Shown here in pieces: positions 1-11,167 of a stretch of DNA of 23,453 nt (within the stretch, counting starts at the first letter, position 1; each line of letters starts with the position of its first letter). The position numbers and the translations under genes are program-made. Source of the DNA: Bugula neritina (Eukaryota; Bryozoa; Gymnolaemata; Cheilostomatida; Bugulidae); the NCBI GenBank assembly GCA_964035545.1, contig CAXIUT010000048.1, forward strand, positions 1 through 23,453. The letters run 5' to 3'. Under the pieces are notes generated by a model. That model was given only the letters and a program-made list of their open reading frames with translations. It was not told the origin of the DNA and made no database searches.

Positions 1-102
1 CCCAACCCCAACCCCAACCCCCAACCCCAACCCCAACCCCAACCCCAACCCCAACCCCAACCCCAACCCAACCCCAACCCCAACCCCAACCCCAACCCCC
101 CC
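1..102. repeat. Left telomere, CCCCAA repeats
   Basis: About sixteen copies of CCCCAA (C-rich strand reading inward) start at base 1, ending in a run of seven C at 96-102 before unique sequence. A few units are irregular (C5 near 19-23, C3 near 66-68). This is the expected orientation for a left chromosome end and is the telomere unit known from Tetrahymena-type oligohymenophorean ciliates. The first gene starts only 178 bases further in, as is usual for compact macronuclear chromosomes. Confidence 0.97.
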
Positions 103-280
103 ACTTTTAATAAAATAGATAACATCCAAGTTAAATATTTAAAATCAGTAAAATATTCTGTCAATAATTAATATTAATACATTTTATTTTAAGTTCAATA
201 TTAAAGCCTTTCAATATCAGCTTTTACATTGCCATATAATATTGAGTCGTCTCTAATTAATTAATAATTATTACAATAAA

Positions 281-928
281 ATGCATAAACCTCTTTCTTA
301 TGTGACCTTATTTTTGGTTATTTACTTACTTTCAGCTTACTAGTCGTCGAATAACCTGACCTCAACTGAAATTTCAAGAATGAGAAATAGCATTATCAAT
401 TGTCTAGGCCAAATATTCTAACAGTCAATATCGGGAAAAGGCTACTTAGATTGGGACTTAATTTACAAATCTACGCTTCGTTCGGGCTGGAAAAGTATTT
501 GTGCTTGCTAATAGTATGCATTCTACAGCTTCTAAAAATCAAACTTATCATAAATACTATATGAAAATCAATGGAGTCTTATAAACTGATTATATCTTTT
601 GGTTGGATACAAGATGCCAAACCTCTTTTACTATATGACAGTTGACGAATTGGAATAAAAGTCTACTTTTGGGTCTTCTGTTGATACGACAATGCAAGGT
701 AGAATATTAAATCTTATCAATCTGGCACCTATCTACAAAGGATAAAATCTATATGATAATTGTAGATACATCAAGGACAAGCTTTCGCCTTATGGAAACT
801 GGGATTGCGTAGTTTCCAGTCCAACTGTCAAATATGCTGGATATATTTGCATTTTAAGTGAAAACTGGGCTATCATTCAAAAGGGAGGACCCTTCAAATG
901 GACCTATTACATCTTTAGAACCTATTGA
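281..928 (+). CDS. Small secreted protein, probably one intron, unknown function
   Basis: The ATG at 281 opens a frame with a clear signal peptide (basic MHKP, then a hydrophobic stretch to about residue 20). The same frame runs to a TGA at 926-928 but is broken by one in-frame TGA at 587. The simplest repair is a 66-nt GT-AG intron at 576-641 (a multiple of three containing that TGA), giving about 193 aa. An alternative pair of introns, 34 nt at 495-528 plus 38 nt at 576-613, also restores a frame, so the exon structure is uncertain. The C-terminal part (IKDKLSPYGNWDCVV followed by an AIIQKGG segment) faintly resembles the dynein light chain LC8 core (IKxxFxxxYGxxWHCIVG), but a signal peptide would be odd for LC8. 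I do not assign a function. Confidence 0.6.
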
Positions 929-1037
929 ACCTGATTACATCTCAATCAATTTCTATATTTTATCTATAATCGTTAAATATGCATTCTTGTATTTAAGGTT
1001 ATTTAATAAGAATAATGAATATTATTAACTATGACAA

Positions 1038-2642
1038 TCAGGCCACAACTAAATTAAAATTATAAACTTTAACTTCACTATCTTGCAATCTCACAAACCA
1101 CACATCATTTCCATTCAACTCTAGCACTCTGATTTCTTCTCCTTTGAAAAAAGTGACCTTCTCCACCACAATAGACTAACTCTTTTGCTTATCTACAGTA
1201 CAAATATGTAAGTTATTTTATCCTATATTATGAGTACCAATCACCAAGTAGTGATCTGTCTATGCTAAAACTGAACACATGTCGAACTACCGACAATTAT
1301 CCCGATAGTTAGTTCGATAGTGCATCTTCAAAACCATGTCATAGATATAAAAGTTACGACCTTTTGTTAAAACTATTATATAAGAACCGTATATTTGAAG
1401 CTATTGGGTCTATGATACACCACTAGGAATCTGCTACTAGTATTGCAGACTGATCTAGTTGTTTTATTCGATTATGCTGTAGCGACTGAGAGGAGTTGTT
1501 CGACTGCAGCTGAATATTTTATGGCCGTCTTACCAGTATTTCAAAAATTAGACTCTGTAGTTGTGATACTATTGTAATGTAGCGATAATGCCATTTTTTT
1601 GCAGATCAAAGATGGTTATTTTACCTTAATCACGACCCAATAGAGCATAGAACTTGCCTTAGGAATTAAAGAGAAGTATGGAATGTATTCTAAATTAAAA
1701 AGCAAAGTTGCCAGGAACTTTATTGATATAACTCAATAACTACTTATTGTTATTACTTGCTATTCCAATAAAGCTATGCATAGAACCTATTTTCAATGAT
1801 GAGCATTAGTTGATGCTAATAGCTACTTTTTAACTTATTTTTTGGTTTTAGAGATTGTAAATATGGGTCTAATTTTTAACATTGACGAGGATAGTGTCTT
1901 ATTTTGAAAATAGGTGTTAAGGTTTTCCTTAGCAGGTTATTATATTTTTTTGTGCTTGAAGTATTTATGGAGATTTTATTACTTGTTTTGGTAAGTTGAA
2001 TACCTAATTTCCATTGCTAGACGTTATGTTTTTTATTTTGTTTTGAAGAGTAATCAACTAATATTTGGGATTAAAACTATCTAGCAACTAAGTGTCCTAT
2101 CCTCTTAAATTTTGTTTTATTTACTGAATAAAGTTGTCATTGCGCTAGCTATTTATCTTATTGATCAAAATATACGGATTGGCATAGAAATGTATTTTAG
2201 ATCCTAATTTGCTTTACCCATAATTTTAATATTTCTTTATATATCCTGTTATTTTGTTCTTACTTTATATTATCAGCTAGGCTATCTTTGCCTCTAAAAT
2301 ATCGATGATGCCTAACACCCGTTTCAGCTAGCCAATGAATCTCTAGAAATCATTTTTATTTTTATTGAGTTTGGGTTTATCTTGAAGTAGATGATTTTTA
2401 TTGATTTTAAGCTAATTGATTTTCATGATGAATCGATCTGTCCATTTTTAGTAATCTTATATTTGATCGATATGTCCATGAAGATTTTATCTGAAACAGC
2501 GTTAGCATAGATATGTATATTGTTGGCAATCTGTTTTAGAACAATAGTATCTGCTTTCCTTTTTATGCTGTTTACATTTCTGTTCTATTCCTCTCGAAAG
2601 ATACTTTAGCTTGTCTATTGTAGATAGCTTATCACGTTGCAT
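1038..2642 (-). CDS. B-box zinc finger / coiled-coil / WD40-repeat protein
   Basis: A single intron-free frame of 534 aa starts at the ATG complementary to 2640-2642, with an in-frame TGA just upstream, and ends at TGA 1038-1040. Residues 23-57 carry a B-box-like metal-binding pattern: C23-x2-H26, C34, C39, C46-x2-C49 and H55-x-H57. A lysine-rich helical region follows (about 60-140). The rest alternates short beta-strand segments typical of WD40 blades, such as LGRDEGKITIFDL and YWEDGHKIFSCS, consistent with one propeller. Known family: B-box domains mediate protein interactions, often beside RING fingers in TRIM proteins; here no RING is present, so ligase activity is not implied. Likely a cytosolic scaffold. 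The last segment (FFKGEEIRVLELNGNDVWF) could be an additional beta module. Confidence 0.85.
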
Positions 2643-2788
2643 GAGTAGGCTGTTATTGATATATTATCAAATGTTCAATCCTTAATTTGAAATATAATTT
2701 ATTTAAACTATAGAATTTGTCAATTTGTGATTGAAATAAAAATAGATATTATTTTGAATGGAGTATAATATAAAACTATCAAATAGCT

Positions 2789-3211
2789 ATGTAAAAAAAA
2801 CTGTATAAAATAACATCTAAAAAATCATAGAAATAACTATCGATATCAACTGATCCACAAACAGCTGGAGTCCTAATTCTGTCTAAACCATCAAATTATC
2901 CAGCTAATATCTTCAATATCTAACTCCATAAAACTTACTATGTCATCAGATGCTAACTCAACCAGTAGTGTCTCTCAGTATATCGTCAATCTCAGTAACC
3001 AGGAGGGATGATAGTGACATTACCGTATTTCGGAGATCCGTCTCAACATTTTCGTTTGCAGAGAATGTTTACTGATAAATAGTATATCATTTAAACTATG
3101 TCTGGATTGGTTTTGGATTGTTTCGAGGAAAGAGATGAAGATGGAACACAAATTATTCAGTGGAATTAAAACGATAGAGATCATCAGTTGTGGTATTTGA
3201 CTTAAATATGA
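2789..3211 (+). CDS. Ricin-B-like beta-trefoil protein, 140 aa
   Basis: Uninterrupted frame from ATG 2789 to TGA 3209-3211; a TGA lies in frame upstream with no other ATG between. The protein has the repeating features of a ricin-type beta-trefoil: a Q-x-[WF] motif in each subdomain (QHF near residue 90, QLW near residue 135) and the characteristic strand SGLVLDCFEERDEDGTQIIQW. All of those conserved glutamines are encoded by CAA/CAG. There is no signal peptide or membrane segment, so it is probably intracellular. Carbohydrate binding is known for many, but not all, members of this fold; it is not shown here. It is tail-to-tail with the LRR gene, whose stop lies 20 bases away. Confidence 0.72.
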
Positions 3212-3230
3212 TTTAATATACTTTATCTAA

Positions 3231-3870
3231 TCATTTCTTCTTTAACATTTACAATACTTTTTATGATTTTCTATTAGTGATTAAACCTTTTTATGATAAA
3301 TATACTGAAAATAGATCCAAAGCGAGGCTCAAATTTAGAAAATACTTTAGGATCGTTGCATCTGTTGTCATTCTATCTATCTCTGCCACTTAATATGATG
3401 ATATTTACTCTTAGAGAATGATATTCATTATTTTAGGAAAGTTGAATTCTTGAAAACTATCAAAATCAATTATTTTATTACTCATGATTGATAGTTTATC
3501 TAGATTGGGAAATTTACATTTTCTTAAAGCTTTAACTTGAACGATTTAGTTGAAACTTAGGTGTAGAGTTTTTAATTGAGGAGCATTTAGCTTTTGAAAA
3601 ACCTCTATTGATTTTATCTTATTGTAACCTTACTTATCAACCTTTTACTTAAATGCAAGAAAGTTAACTGAGGGAAACTGATATGCACAATTTCTTTTAT
3701 TATTAGAGGATAGTCATTATGATCTATATTAGTAATGAAATACGCATATGGGCTTAGCTGGCATTGAGAATTTTACTTTTTTTGATGGATTTGTTGTATA
3801 TTGGATGACAAAATAGTTTACCTATTAGAATTATGTTTGATGCGAAAGTTACAGTAGTTTCTTCTTCCAT
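3231..3870 (-). CDS. Leucine-rich repeat protein, two 20-nt introns
   Basis: The ATG complementary to 3868-3870 and TGA at 3231-3233 give 199 aa after removal of two 20-nt introns, 3724-3743 (GTATTT...ATATAG) and 3629-3648 (GTAAAA...AGTAAG). Splicing the second rebuilds a textbook LRR across the exon boundary: FPQLTFLHLSYNKI followed by PQLKTLHLSFNQI and FPNLDKLSIMSNKI, i.e. the LxxLxLSxNxI consensus with about 24-residue spacing. At least four repeats are visible (residues about 50-140); the C-terminal 50 residues look helical and lysine-rich. Cytosolic LRR proteins of this kind are protein-interaction scaffolds. The exact N-terminus before the first intron is the least certain part. Confidence 0.82.
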
Positions 3871-3925
3871 TTGATAAGTATTTGCAAGATATAAGTATTA
3901 CAATATAGATAATTATAAAATTCAA

Positions 3926-4885
3926 ATGAATAAAAGAACCAATATTTCTGATCGCGAACTCAATATAAAAAAAATAGAAATCATAGAGAATTATAAACTA
4001 AAACAATAAAACTACAAACAACTCATCTAGTAAACTAAAAATCAGTGTGAATAAATAAATGCTGGTATCATTAAAGAATGTCAATCTTTTGCCAAAACAT
4101 CATAAAAAATATAATAGAAAGCCTTGTAATTTACTAATAATTGTAAAGAATCGCTTAATGATAGTAATTGTAAAGAAGTAATGAATATTAAAGATTTAGC
4201 TAGTTATTTAAAAAGCTAAAAATAACTGTTAAAAAAATTAACTACTCAATAATCAACACAGCATACTAATGAACTTGATCTTCATAGAATATTATGTAGA
4301 TCTAAATTTTAATCAACTCTAAGATCTCTTAAGAAAAAACAACTACTAGAATAAATCAAATATCTTTAAACAAACGTGTTAGTTCATAACAATCTCATCT
4401 ATAACACTGCAACTGCTCCATTGGTTTCACATTCATAGGAAAAATAACTCAATCAAAAGTTATAAAATGCAGTAAATGAATTAGAAAGAATCATTCTATT
4501 GAGTATTCCTTGTAAACAAGTAGGAGATGAATCACATAAAATCAAAAAGCTCACTGATCAAACGAAAAGGTTGAAAGATTGTTAAAGCATGCTTATTAGT
4601 TAATATGACAAGTTAGGCAAATTATTCAAATATTTCGAAAGTGAATGTCATTTGATTACTTAACATCTACCTCTACCTATCTATGATTCCTTACATCCTA
4701 TTTTACCAAAATAGAAAAATAAAATAAAAACACAGACTATCTCACAGGCATAAATAGATGCCATTCTTTAATTTGACATTCCAGAGATTCAAAACAATCA
4801 CAAATTTACTAATCCTTATGATTAAACTGAAAGATAGATTTAGAAGTTGAGGAAAAAATATAAAAAGGTTGAGAAATTATTTTGA
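3926..4885 (+). CDS. Coiled-coil protein, 319 aa, unknown
   Basis: One intron-free frame from ATG 3926 to TGA 4883-4885. The protein is rich in Lys, Gln, Asn, Glu and Leu, with heptad-like hydrophobic spacing over roughly residues 10-80, 95-150 and 170-240, so it is predicted to be mostly coiled coil. There is no signal peptide, membrane helix or recognisable enzyme motif. The C-terminal third carries a Pro-rich turn (QHLPLPIYDSLHPILPK) followed by a basic tail ending in KKYKKVEKLF. It shares a short divergent spacer of 55 bases with the LRR gene. I do not recognise a family; a cytoskeletal or basal-body structural protein would fit but is only a guess. Confidence 0.8.
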
Positions 4886-4927
4886 TAGTGTTTAATATGA
4901 TAATTATCAATGATGAGTAGCTAGTGA

Positions 4928-5957
4928 TCATTCCAATTTCTTCTAGAGTTTATGTTTCATTCTTTCAAGCTTGAATTTTGATATTTTCTGAGGAATCTCT
5001 TTCTCTTATTAATTTTTCTCTTTCTTTTCCTCTTTCTTTTCCTCTTTCTTTTCCTTTTTGATCTAAGTTTTCTAAGTTTTCTAAGTTTTCTCTTCTTCTT
5101 CTTAGTTTGCAGCTTATGTGATAGTTTTGTTTCTTGCCTAGGCAGCTGATTGTTGTAATTTCCTTTGTATCTATTGTTCTTTTGATATCATTCGCTACCG
5201 AACTTCCAAAACGATATCTATTTCACTTTCATTTTTATTTTCAACATTTTATAAATAATCTACTTCATTTTAACTTTAGCTATTTTCATCTTGTGAGAGT
5301 TCTTTGTTAGATTAGTTATATTCTTCTTCAGATATATTTGAATTACCTTGAACCTCTTTATGAATCTTTTATTTTTCAATAGCTTTTTGTTCTTAAAGAG
5401 TGTTATTTGTTTGTTAAATTTCACCTTTTGACTTATTTTTGCCTTAATCTTGAAGTTATTTAGCTTCTACCTCTACTCCTTAATCAAATTCGACAATATT
5501 GAAAATATCTTCTCCATTTTCTTTACCAACAGTTTGCAAATAGCCTTTTTTAGACTCTTCCATTGTCACCACTTTCTTTTTCCCCAAAACTGAAAGTTAA
5601 ACTTTTTCATTTTCATTCTATTTTCTTTTCTTTTAATTTTCAATTCGATTGAGGGCATCTTTGTAATCTACATTAATAGAGTCTTACTTTTTAATCGAAG
5701 CTCTAGCAATTCGATGGCGTCTTCAGACTTCATTTGAGCATAATAGTCACATCCCAGACTGACAGTAAATTCATTAGTGTGTTTGATTTGTACATTTAAC
5801 AATGCCACTTCATTGATCTTTTCCTAAATGTCTTAAAGGTTACATAATCACTGTGATGAAATTGTGAGTAGATTTTCTTGATCTTTCTAATGGTGCCTTC
5901 AGTGTGATCTATTTTGTTCTGAATGTTTGAAGCATGTTAGTCTTGCCGCCCTTACAT
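4928..5957 (-). CDS. URI1: URI-type unconventional prefoldin (RPB5-interactor-like)
   Basis: ATG complementary to 5955-5957, TGA at 4928-4930, two 20-nt introns (5824-5843 and 5668-5687), 329 aa. Residues 11-100 form the prefoldin fold: helix, beta hairpin, helix. The hairpin reads HTNEFTVSLGCDYYAQ (from residue 53), matching the HTNEVTVLLG hairpin of human URI1, followed by a second helix (AIELLELRLKNYKDAL). A long acidic/charged tail follows, ending in KEKKEE and KTE tandem repeats. URI proteins sit in the R2TP/prefoldin-like complex and bind RNA polymerase subunit RPB5; that role is inferred from the family. Both introns fall inside or just after the prefoldin domain and shift the frame if retained. 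Confidence 0.83.
5018..5089. repeat. In-frame tandem repeats in the URI tail
   Basis: Two adjacent coding microsatellites. From about 5018 to 5055 a 12-base unit (TCTTTCTTTTCC) is repeated three times, encoding KKEE on the minus strand. From 5063 to 5089 the 9-base unit CTAAGTTTT is repeated three times, encoding K-T-Glu (AAA ACT TAG). Both unit lengths are multiples of three, so copy-number changes would keep the frame and only alter the charged tail. Confidence 0.8.
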
Positions 5958-6003
5958 TAATTAGTTAAGAGTCAATCTTTATAATTAATTTGGAGTCAAT
6001 TCA

Positions 6004-8513
6004 ATGGAATAACAGTCTTCCTCTAATAAAAGAACAAGAACCAATTTCAACATAAAACCTGTAGACAAATGGGATGATTTTAGAGCCACCTGGCAAAACG
6101 TCAAATTCTAAGAATAACTTAACCAAGCAGACGATAAAGCACTTCAATAGTATTGGCAAAAATAACTTAATAGACTCATGCTTGAGACTTAAACAATTTG
6201 CATCCTTGTTCCCAACAAAGTCAATAAAACAGTCATTGAAAATGAAAAGAAAGAATCTAAAGACGAAATCAAACCTAATAAGGAAAAGATTGAAGAAAAA
6301 GACAAAGAACCTACTCCAAACAAGGAAGTCAAAGATAAAAAACAATCAAAAAACAACAAAAAGGGACCTCCTCAAAGACAAAACAACCAGGTTAAATTAA
6401 ATAGAAAAGTTAAAGACATGGCAATTGAACTAATATAAACTAAATACTCATAGTTATTCTGGTACTAATAGTCTCTTTTTATGGGAAAATAAAAACAACT
6501 AATCATCTATAGATCATGCAATTCAATTGATTATTATCTCTAAAGATATCGATTGCCAACAGATTTTAAACCTCAATTAGATGAACTCTATCGATTGGCT
6601 GATTAAATCTATGATACAAAACGAAAAAGTAATTTGGCTATTTCTTCTTTTTCTAGAAAAGAAATCAAAATAAACCAAAACATTTTGAATGATTCGATGT
6701 AAGATTTCAATTCCAAAATGTTAACTTTTATTCCTTATTTCAAGCAGATTCTCAAAGATTTCAAAGACAACAAAATGACAAATACTATAATTTTACATAC
6801 TTGCAGAGCATAACTATTAGAATCTCTTTAGAAGGCTACAAAATAATAAGATCTTTTCCTTTCCAATAAGTTCTATCAAACAGATTTTGATTAAATTAGA
6901 GATATGGTTATCAAAAAATAACAACAAGTCTAATGTGAACACTAAGAATAACCTGAATAGCCTATTGTTAAATAGTAATATATTTATGTTAATCCTCCAA
7001 GATAACCAGAGGCACCCAAAGATCTTTATGATATTCACTTTGTCAGAATTGATTGGACTAGACAGTGTTGGATTTGGAAGTTTAACTTACCTAGTTGTAG
7101 CAAATATAATCAGTTCAAAGGACTATTTTTGAGATCATAAGATGGAGAATAGATAAGTGAAATAACTAAAGAATTAGATGAAACAGAATAAGTTGTTTAG
7201 TTATAAATATATCCTTACAAAAAAGGGAAAAATATTTGGTAAGTCTACATCTATAACTAAATTGGATTCACAAAAAGCACTGAAAAATTAATTTTTTACA
7301 ATTAGCTTCAAGTAAAAGATTAAAATCAAATTTCTATTAAAAACTATCAACCTTATCTTGTAGGCTAGTCAGAATGCGGTCTTAATCCAACAGAATATAA
7401 ATCACTAGTAAAAAAGCTTCCCTATCCTTGCAAAAATCTCTCAATGTATAACTCGATTGTGATTTGTGATATTAAGGGGTATTGTGCAGGGTGGGGTCAA
7501 ATGTATCATAGTGAATAATCATAAAACTTTTAGACTAAAACATAGTCAGAGATAAAACTGTATCTACTTAATCATCTCAGAATAGAAGTACCATCGCTTT
7601 TACTCGAATCAAAGTATATCAGAAAAGTCACATGTGGATTGGGATATGGACTGATGCTTAGTTCTTTTGGAGTTATTTGGAGTTTTGGAGTCAATAACTA
7701 TGGACAACTTGGTCAAGGCCACTTTAATTCTAACTGTAATACTGTTGAACCTTACTAAATATGCAGATTTGCAAGATAGTCTAACTGCTTTATCACTGAT
7801 ATTTGTGCAACAAGCAAAGGGTCATCATTTGCCCTTGACTAAGAAGGAAGGCTTTACCGCTGGGGATACAACCAAGTTGAACAAACTCATCTGCCAATAA
7901 TTGATCGTTTTGGTAGTGTTATAAACTATCAGACTGGAGACAGACTCTACAAAAGCGCAAATCCAGTTTATATAGGGTATATTTAGTCTTATTTAGACAT
8001 CAGTATATCGATGGAGCAGTAAAGCAAATCTAAGCAGGAGATGAACAATTTTTTGCAGTGACTAGAAGTGGAAATCTATATGGATGGGGGATAGTATCTT
8101 TACTAGGATGTGGAATTCTTAAAGACATCAGATAAGAGGAAGTTGTAGACATTGTTAATCCTAAATTTATTATGAAAGATATATAAAGTGTTTCCACTAA
8201 TAGCCAGCATACAGTAGTTCTGACTAAATAAAATCAGGTTTTAGCTTGGGGTGTTGGCAGTTATTTCTCAAATGAAAAGACAAGTATTCAACTTCAACCA
8301 CTGGATGTCACCAAGTAATACAAATAGGGATCTAATTCGAAGATAAAGTAAATAAAAGCAGGTTTTAATTATACTATTGCTCTTTTCGAAGATAATTCTA
8401 TCAGAATAATAGGCGTTAAATTTTAGTTGGATAGAAATTATTTCAAAAAATCAATAGTGGAGATTCAATGCAGTAGAGTATAAGAAAACTTTGTTGTTCT
8501 TGTTGATGAATGA
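6004..8513 (+). CDS. RCC1-repeat protein with FN3-like domain, 829 aa
   Basis: Frame from ATG 6004 to TGA 8511-8513 with one 20-nt intron at 7977-7996 (GTATATTTAGTC...). N-terminal 110 residues are charged and Lys-rich; residues about 120-330 look helical; about 335-430 (PEAPKDLYDIHFVRIDWTR...) has the strand pattern of a fibronectin type III or similar Ig-like domain; about 450-829 holds RCC1-type blades, for example GVIWSFGVNNYGQLGQG, SFALDEEGRLYRWGYN and SGNLYGWG. The RCC1 fold is a seven-bladed propeller; whether it acts as a Ran exchange factor cannot be judged, and most protist RCC1-repeat proteins are not Ran GEFs. The intron sits between blades, phase 2. Read in the standard code this gene appears only as fragments. 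Confidence 0.85.
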
Positions 8514-8582
8514 TGGATTAAGTTTATTTTAGCTATTTTATAATAACGCTATTTTTAGTTTATCTAATCATATTTGATAAAT

Positions 8583-9388
8583 ATGGGTTGTGTTCCTGAG
8601 AAAAGCAAAGCTAAAATAGAAAGGATAAACGCATAGAGTCCAGTTAGACAAGAAAATGATAAAGCGTTTGGAATATAAATAGTTAAAGACCGATTGAAAA
8701 CTATTAAATTCCATCATTCACCACTCACTAACTCAACTTTCTTGCATTAAAAATTTGCTAAAAGTGCCAACATACCCGAAGAAGTCAACCTCACCTTCAT
8801 GCTCAAATAAACCTCAATTTAGACAAATAATAATACTATCACATTAACAGTTCTCAATGAGCACTATCTAAATATCTATCTAGTGATAGGCGGATAGGTA
8901 GGTGTAAGCAAGACAGGACTACTGATAGACATCATTAATATCAAAGATATTGTAAAAATAAATAGAAAAAAGCCATCACATCCGGATGGAGATAAATTTG
9001 TTTTATCGCCTAAGGCTAAAGATAACAATATTACAGTTATACTAGAACCTGTATCCAACAAGAAGGAGTCCATGTTTCACGTTACTGACTTTAGCCTTGA
9101 TTCACAAGATAGACTTATCAAAAAAAGATAATCTTTTCAAGTACTAGTATCTTTATTTAGTGGTCTGGATTGGCATTTAATTTGCTGCAGATTTATGGTG
9201 CTGAAGGAGATTTCAAATGTAACAACCAGAATGAATGTTCAGTTTGTCTCTCTGAACCAGCTCAAGTGATGCTCATTCCCTGTCGGCACATGTGCATCTG
9301 CAAGGATTGTTCCAAAAAGTATTAATCTATTGATAGACGTTGCCCCATCTGCAGAACAGACTTTAGATCTTTTATTCACTATTCATGA
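8583..9388 (+). CDS. MGRN1/LUL-like RING E3 ubiquitin ligase, N-myristoylation candidate
   Basis: ATG 8583 to TGA 9386-9388, one 20-nt intron at 9141-9160, 261 aa. The N-terminus MGCVPEKSK has Gly2 and a Cys, as in N-myristoylated/palmitoylated proteins. A beta-rich middle (about 70-200) ends in SFQWSGLAFNLLQIYGAEGD; the LQxIYG element is typical just before the RING in MGRN1/RNF157 and plant LUL ligases. The C3HC4 RING spans residues 212-250: C-x2-C, CxH, C-x-C-x2-C, and CPIC, with all eight ligands present. Family members ubiquitinate membrane-trafficking substrates; the membrane anchor supports a similar location. Splicing the intron joins the substrate-binding region to the RING, so retention would remove the RING. 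Confidence 0.88.
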
Positions 9389-9453
9389 GAATGATATTTG
9401 CTAATTCTATATATTTAAGATCGAGTAATATAAAATGATAATTTATGTTGATA

Positions 9454-10756
9454 TCATTATTATGGTCTATTGAGATTTTAGCTGATTAAGTCGATATTTT
9501 CAAACATTTTTCTTTTTCTTCGAGATTTGCTTCTTGAACCTATTCGACCGCCCTTCTCCATCTTCATTTTTCTCTACAAAAATGACTCTCTTGATTTCTT
9601 ATCAGAGCTTGAACTATCTTTAGAAGATAGGTCTTTGCTAAACATAGAAAAGTTTTTAGTTTAATACTCCATTTCTGCACAATTGACTAGACCTACTTGA
9701 GGAGATCCTTTATTAACAATATTTTTAGGATTCTAAATTTCTTAACTTTTAGAATGAATTGAAATTACTTCTTTGAAAACTCCAACTTTTTATCTAAAAA
9801 CTTGCATATCTTGTTTATTTTATTTTTCAACAATTTATTTGTCTTTTTTCTTTATTTATTCCAAATGTTTCATGATACTTTCTTTCAACTCATTACTTCT
9901 TGGATCGTTATGATTTCCTTTAACAAACTAAATCCATTTTAAACTCTTAGTTCGATTGTATAACTCTTTAGTATGCTTAACATTAACAAAAGAATCTTAA
10001 GTACTTCCGATATAGATAATAGGACAGCTCACCTTTTCAATGATATTGAGAGGTTTAAGTTTTCTAATATTGAAATCTGTGCTTTCTTTTTTCCATATTG
10101 TGTTCTAGATATACTCTTGAATAGAATTAATAATTGAGTCCAAAAGAAAGTTAGGCAAGAAGGGTAAATAGTCATCGCTGAGTTCATTTATCAACACATC
10201 TAAATCTGCATAAGAATTATCAGAGATAATACCTTTGACTCCTCCATATTTAGCCTGATATAGTAAGGCAGTAGCTGCACCCATACTTCTGCCCCACAAA
10301 AATATATTTTTAACATCATACTATTTTTTGATAAATTTGATAACTGCAAAAACATCTTCTCTCTAATTGTATCCCAAAGTGATGTATTCTCCTTCTGAAT
10401 GTCCGCAACCTCCAAAATCAAAGGCTACAAGATCATAATATGGAAGAAACGATTCTAGGTAATTTTTTCTATATCAGAAGAATGGTACACAACAATTCTA
10501 GCAGAGCCGTTGGCGTGTAAAAAAACAATAGTATCTCTTGCTCCAGAAGAATAACGATCTTTAATGTAAGATCCGACTAATTTGGTGCCCCGCTTGTTGT
10601 TAACTGTAAACTATTGGTGTTCGTAGATCCGATTTTTCATCTAGAAACAAGGAGGAACTGTGTGGTAAAGAAGTTACCTAGATCCTGGATTTTGTATTCA
10701 AAGCGAGGAGGGCGAATGATGCACTTAGCAAGTTTTTCAATGATGCCGAAATCCAT
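9454..10756 (-). CDS. Alpha/beta hydrolase, serine hydrolase family
   Basis: ATG complementary to 10754-10756, TGA at 9454-9456, two 20-nt introns (10658-10677 and 10469-10488), 420 aa. Motifs in order: LHANGSA oxyanion region (73-79), FDFGGCGHSEGEY (99-111), nucleophile elbow GRSMG with Ser144, acid Asp241 (GSTEDSFV) and His269 (KGNHND). The arrangement matches the plant/protist BEM46- or ABHD13/17-like hydrolases, where the segment after the GxSxGEY turn is LGxxExxD; here it is LGYN-[TAG]-REDV, arguing that TAG means Glu. Substrate unknown. The last 130 residues are a charged, Ser/Lys/Arg-rich tail ending in an SRSKSRRKRK basic patch. The frame stays open upstream to an ATG at 10984, which would add a hydrophobic N-terminal extension; I prefer the shorter start. 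Confidence 0.87.
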
Positions 10757-11167
10757 TCTATAGAGTTTAAACAAATATTATTACCATACATTAAGTTTAG
10801 ATAAAAAGTAATCAAAATAGAAGACTTCATCTATCAACTGACCCAAACAATATATTGTTTTACCCAAGAAATATGTTTTAAATATGATAAAAGAATAAAT
10901 AACAATAAAATTTATCTGAAATAGCTTATATGGGATAAATAAATAATCAAAATAAAACTGATTAATCCTAGATTTTGGATTCATCTAACTTGTATGCCGT
11001 CTAATTATCTAAGAATAATAATTTGTTTTTAGTCTAAATTCAAAATTTGAATTATAAATAATTTTAGAATAGAATAAATGTTAATATATTTATCATTCTC
11101 TAAGCTATTAAATAATTTCATGTTATTCAAATAACAAAATTATAATAATTTACAAATTCAATAACAA
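10757..11167. other. Divergent intergenic region, AT-rich
   Basis: The longest stretch without a confident gene, between the hydrolase and the MORN gene, which are transcribed away from each other. It is very AT-rich with no recognisable RNA gene, repeat or clear promoter element. The proximal part (to 10984) is open in the hydrolase frame on the minus strand and would encode about 76 extra, largely hydrophobic residues; low TGA frequency in AT-rich DNA makes this weak evidence. It presumably carries both promoters. Confidence 0.6.

Noticed and set aside
7667-7900. Short plus-strand frame inside the RCC1 gene
   Set aside because: Shadow in another frame of the RCC1 blades, visible only because the standard code splits the real frame.
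10757-11167. Search for tRNA or small structured RNA in the longest spacer
   Set aside because: No cloverleaf, conserved box or stable GC-rich stem could be recognised by eye.
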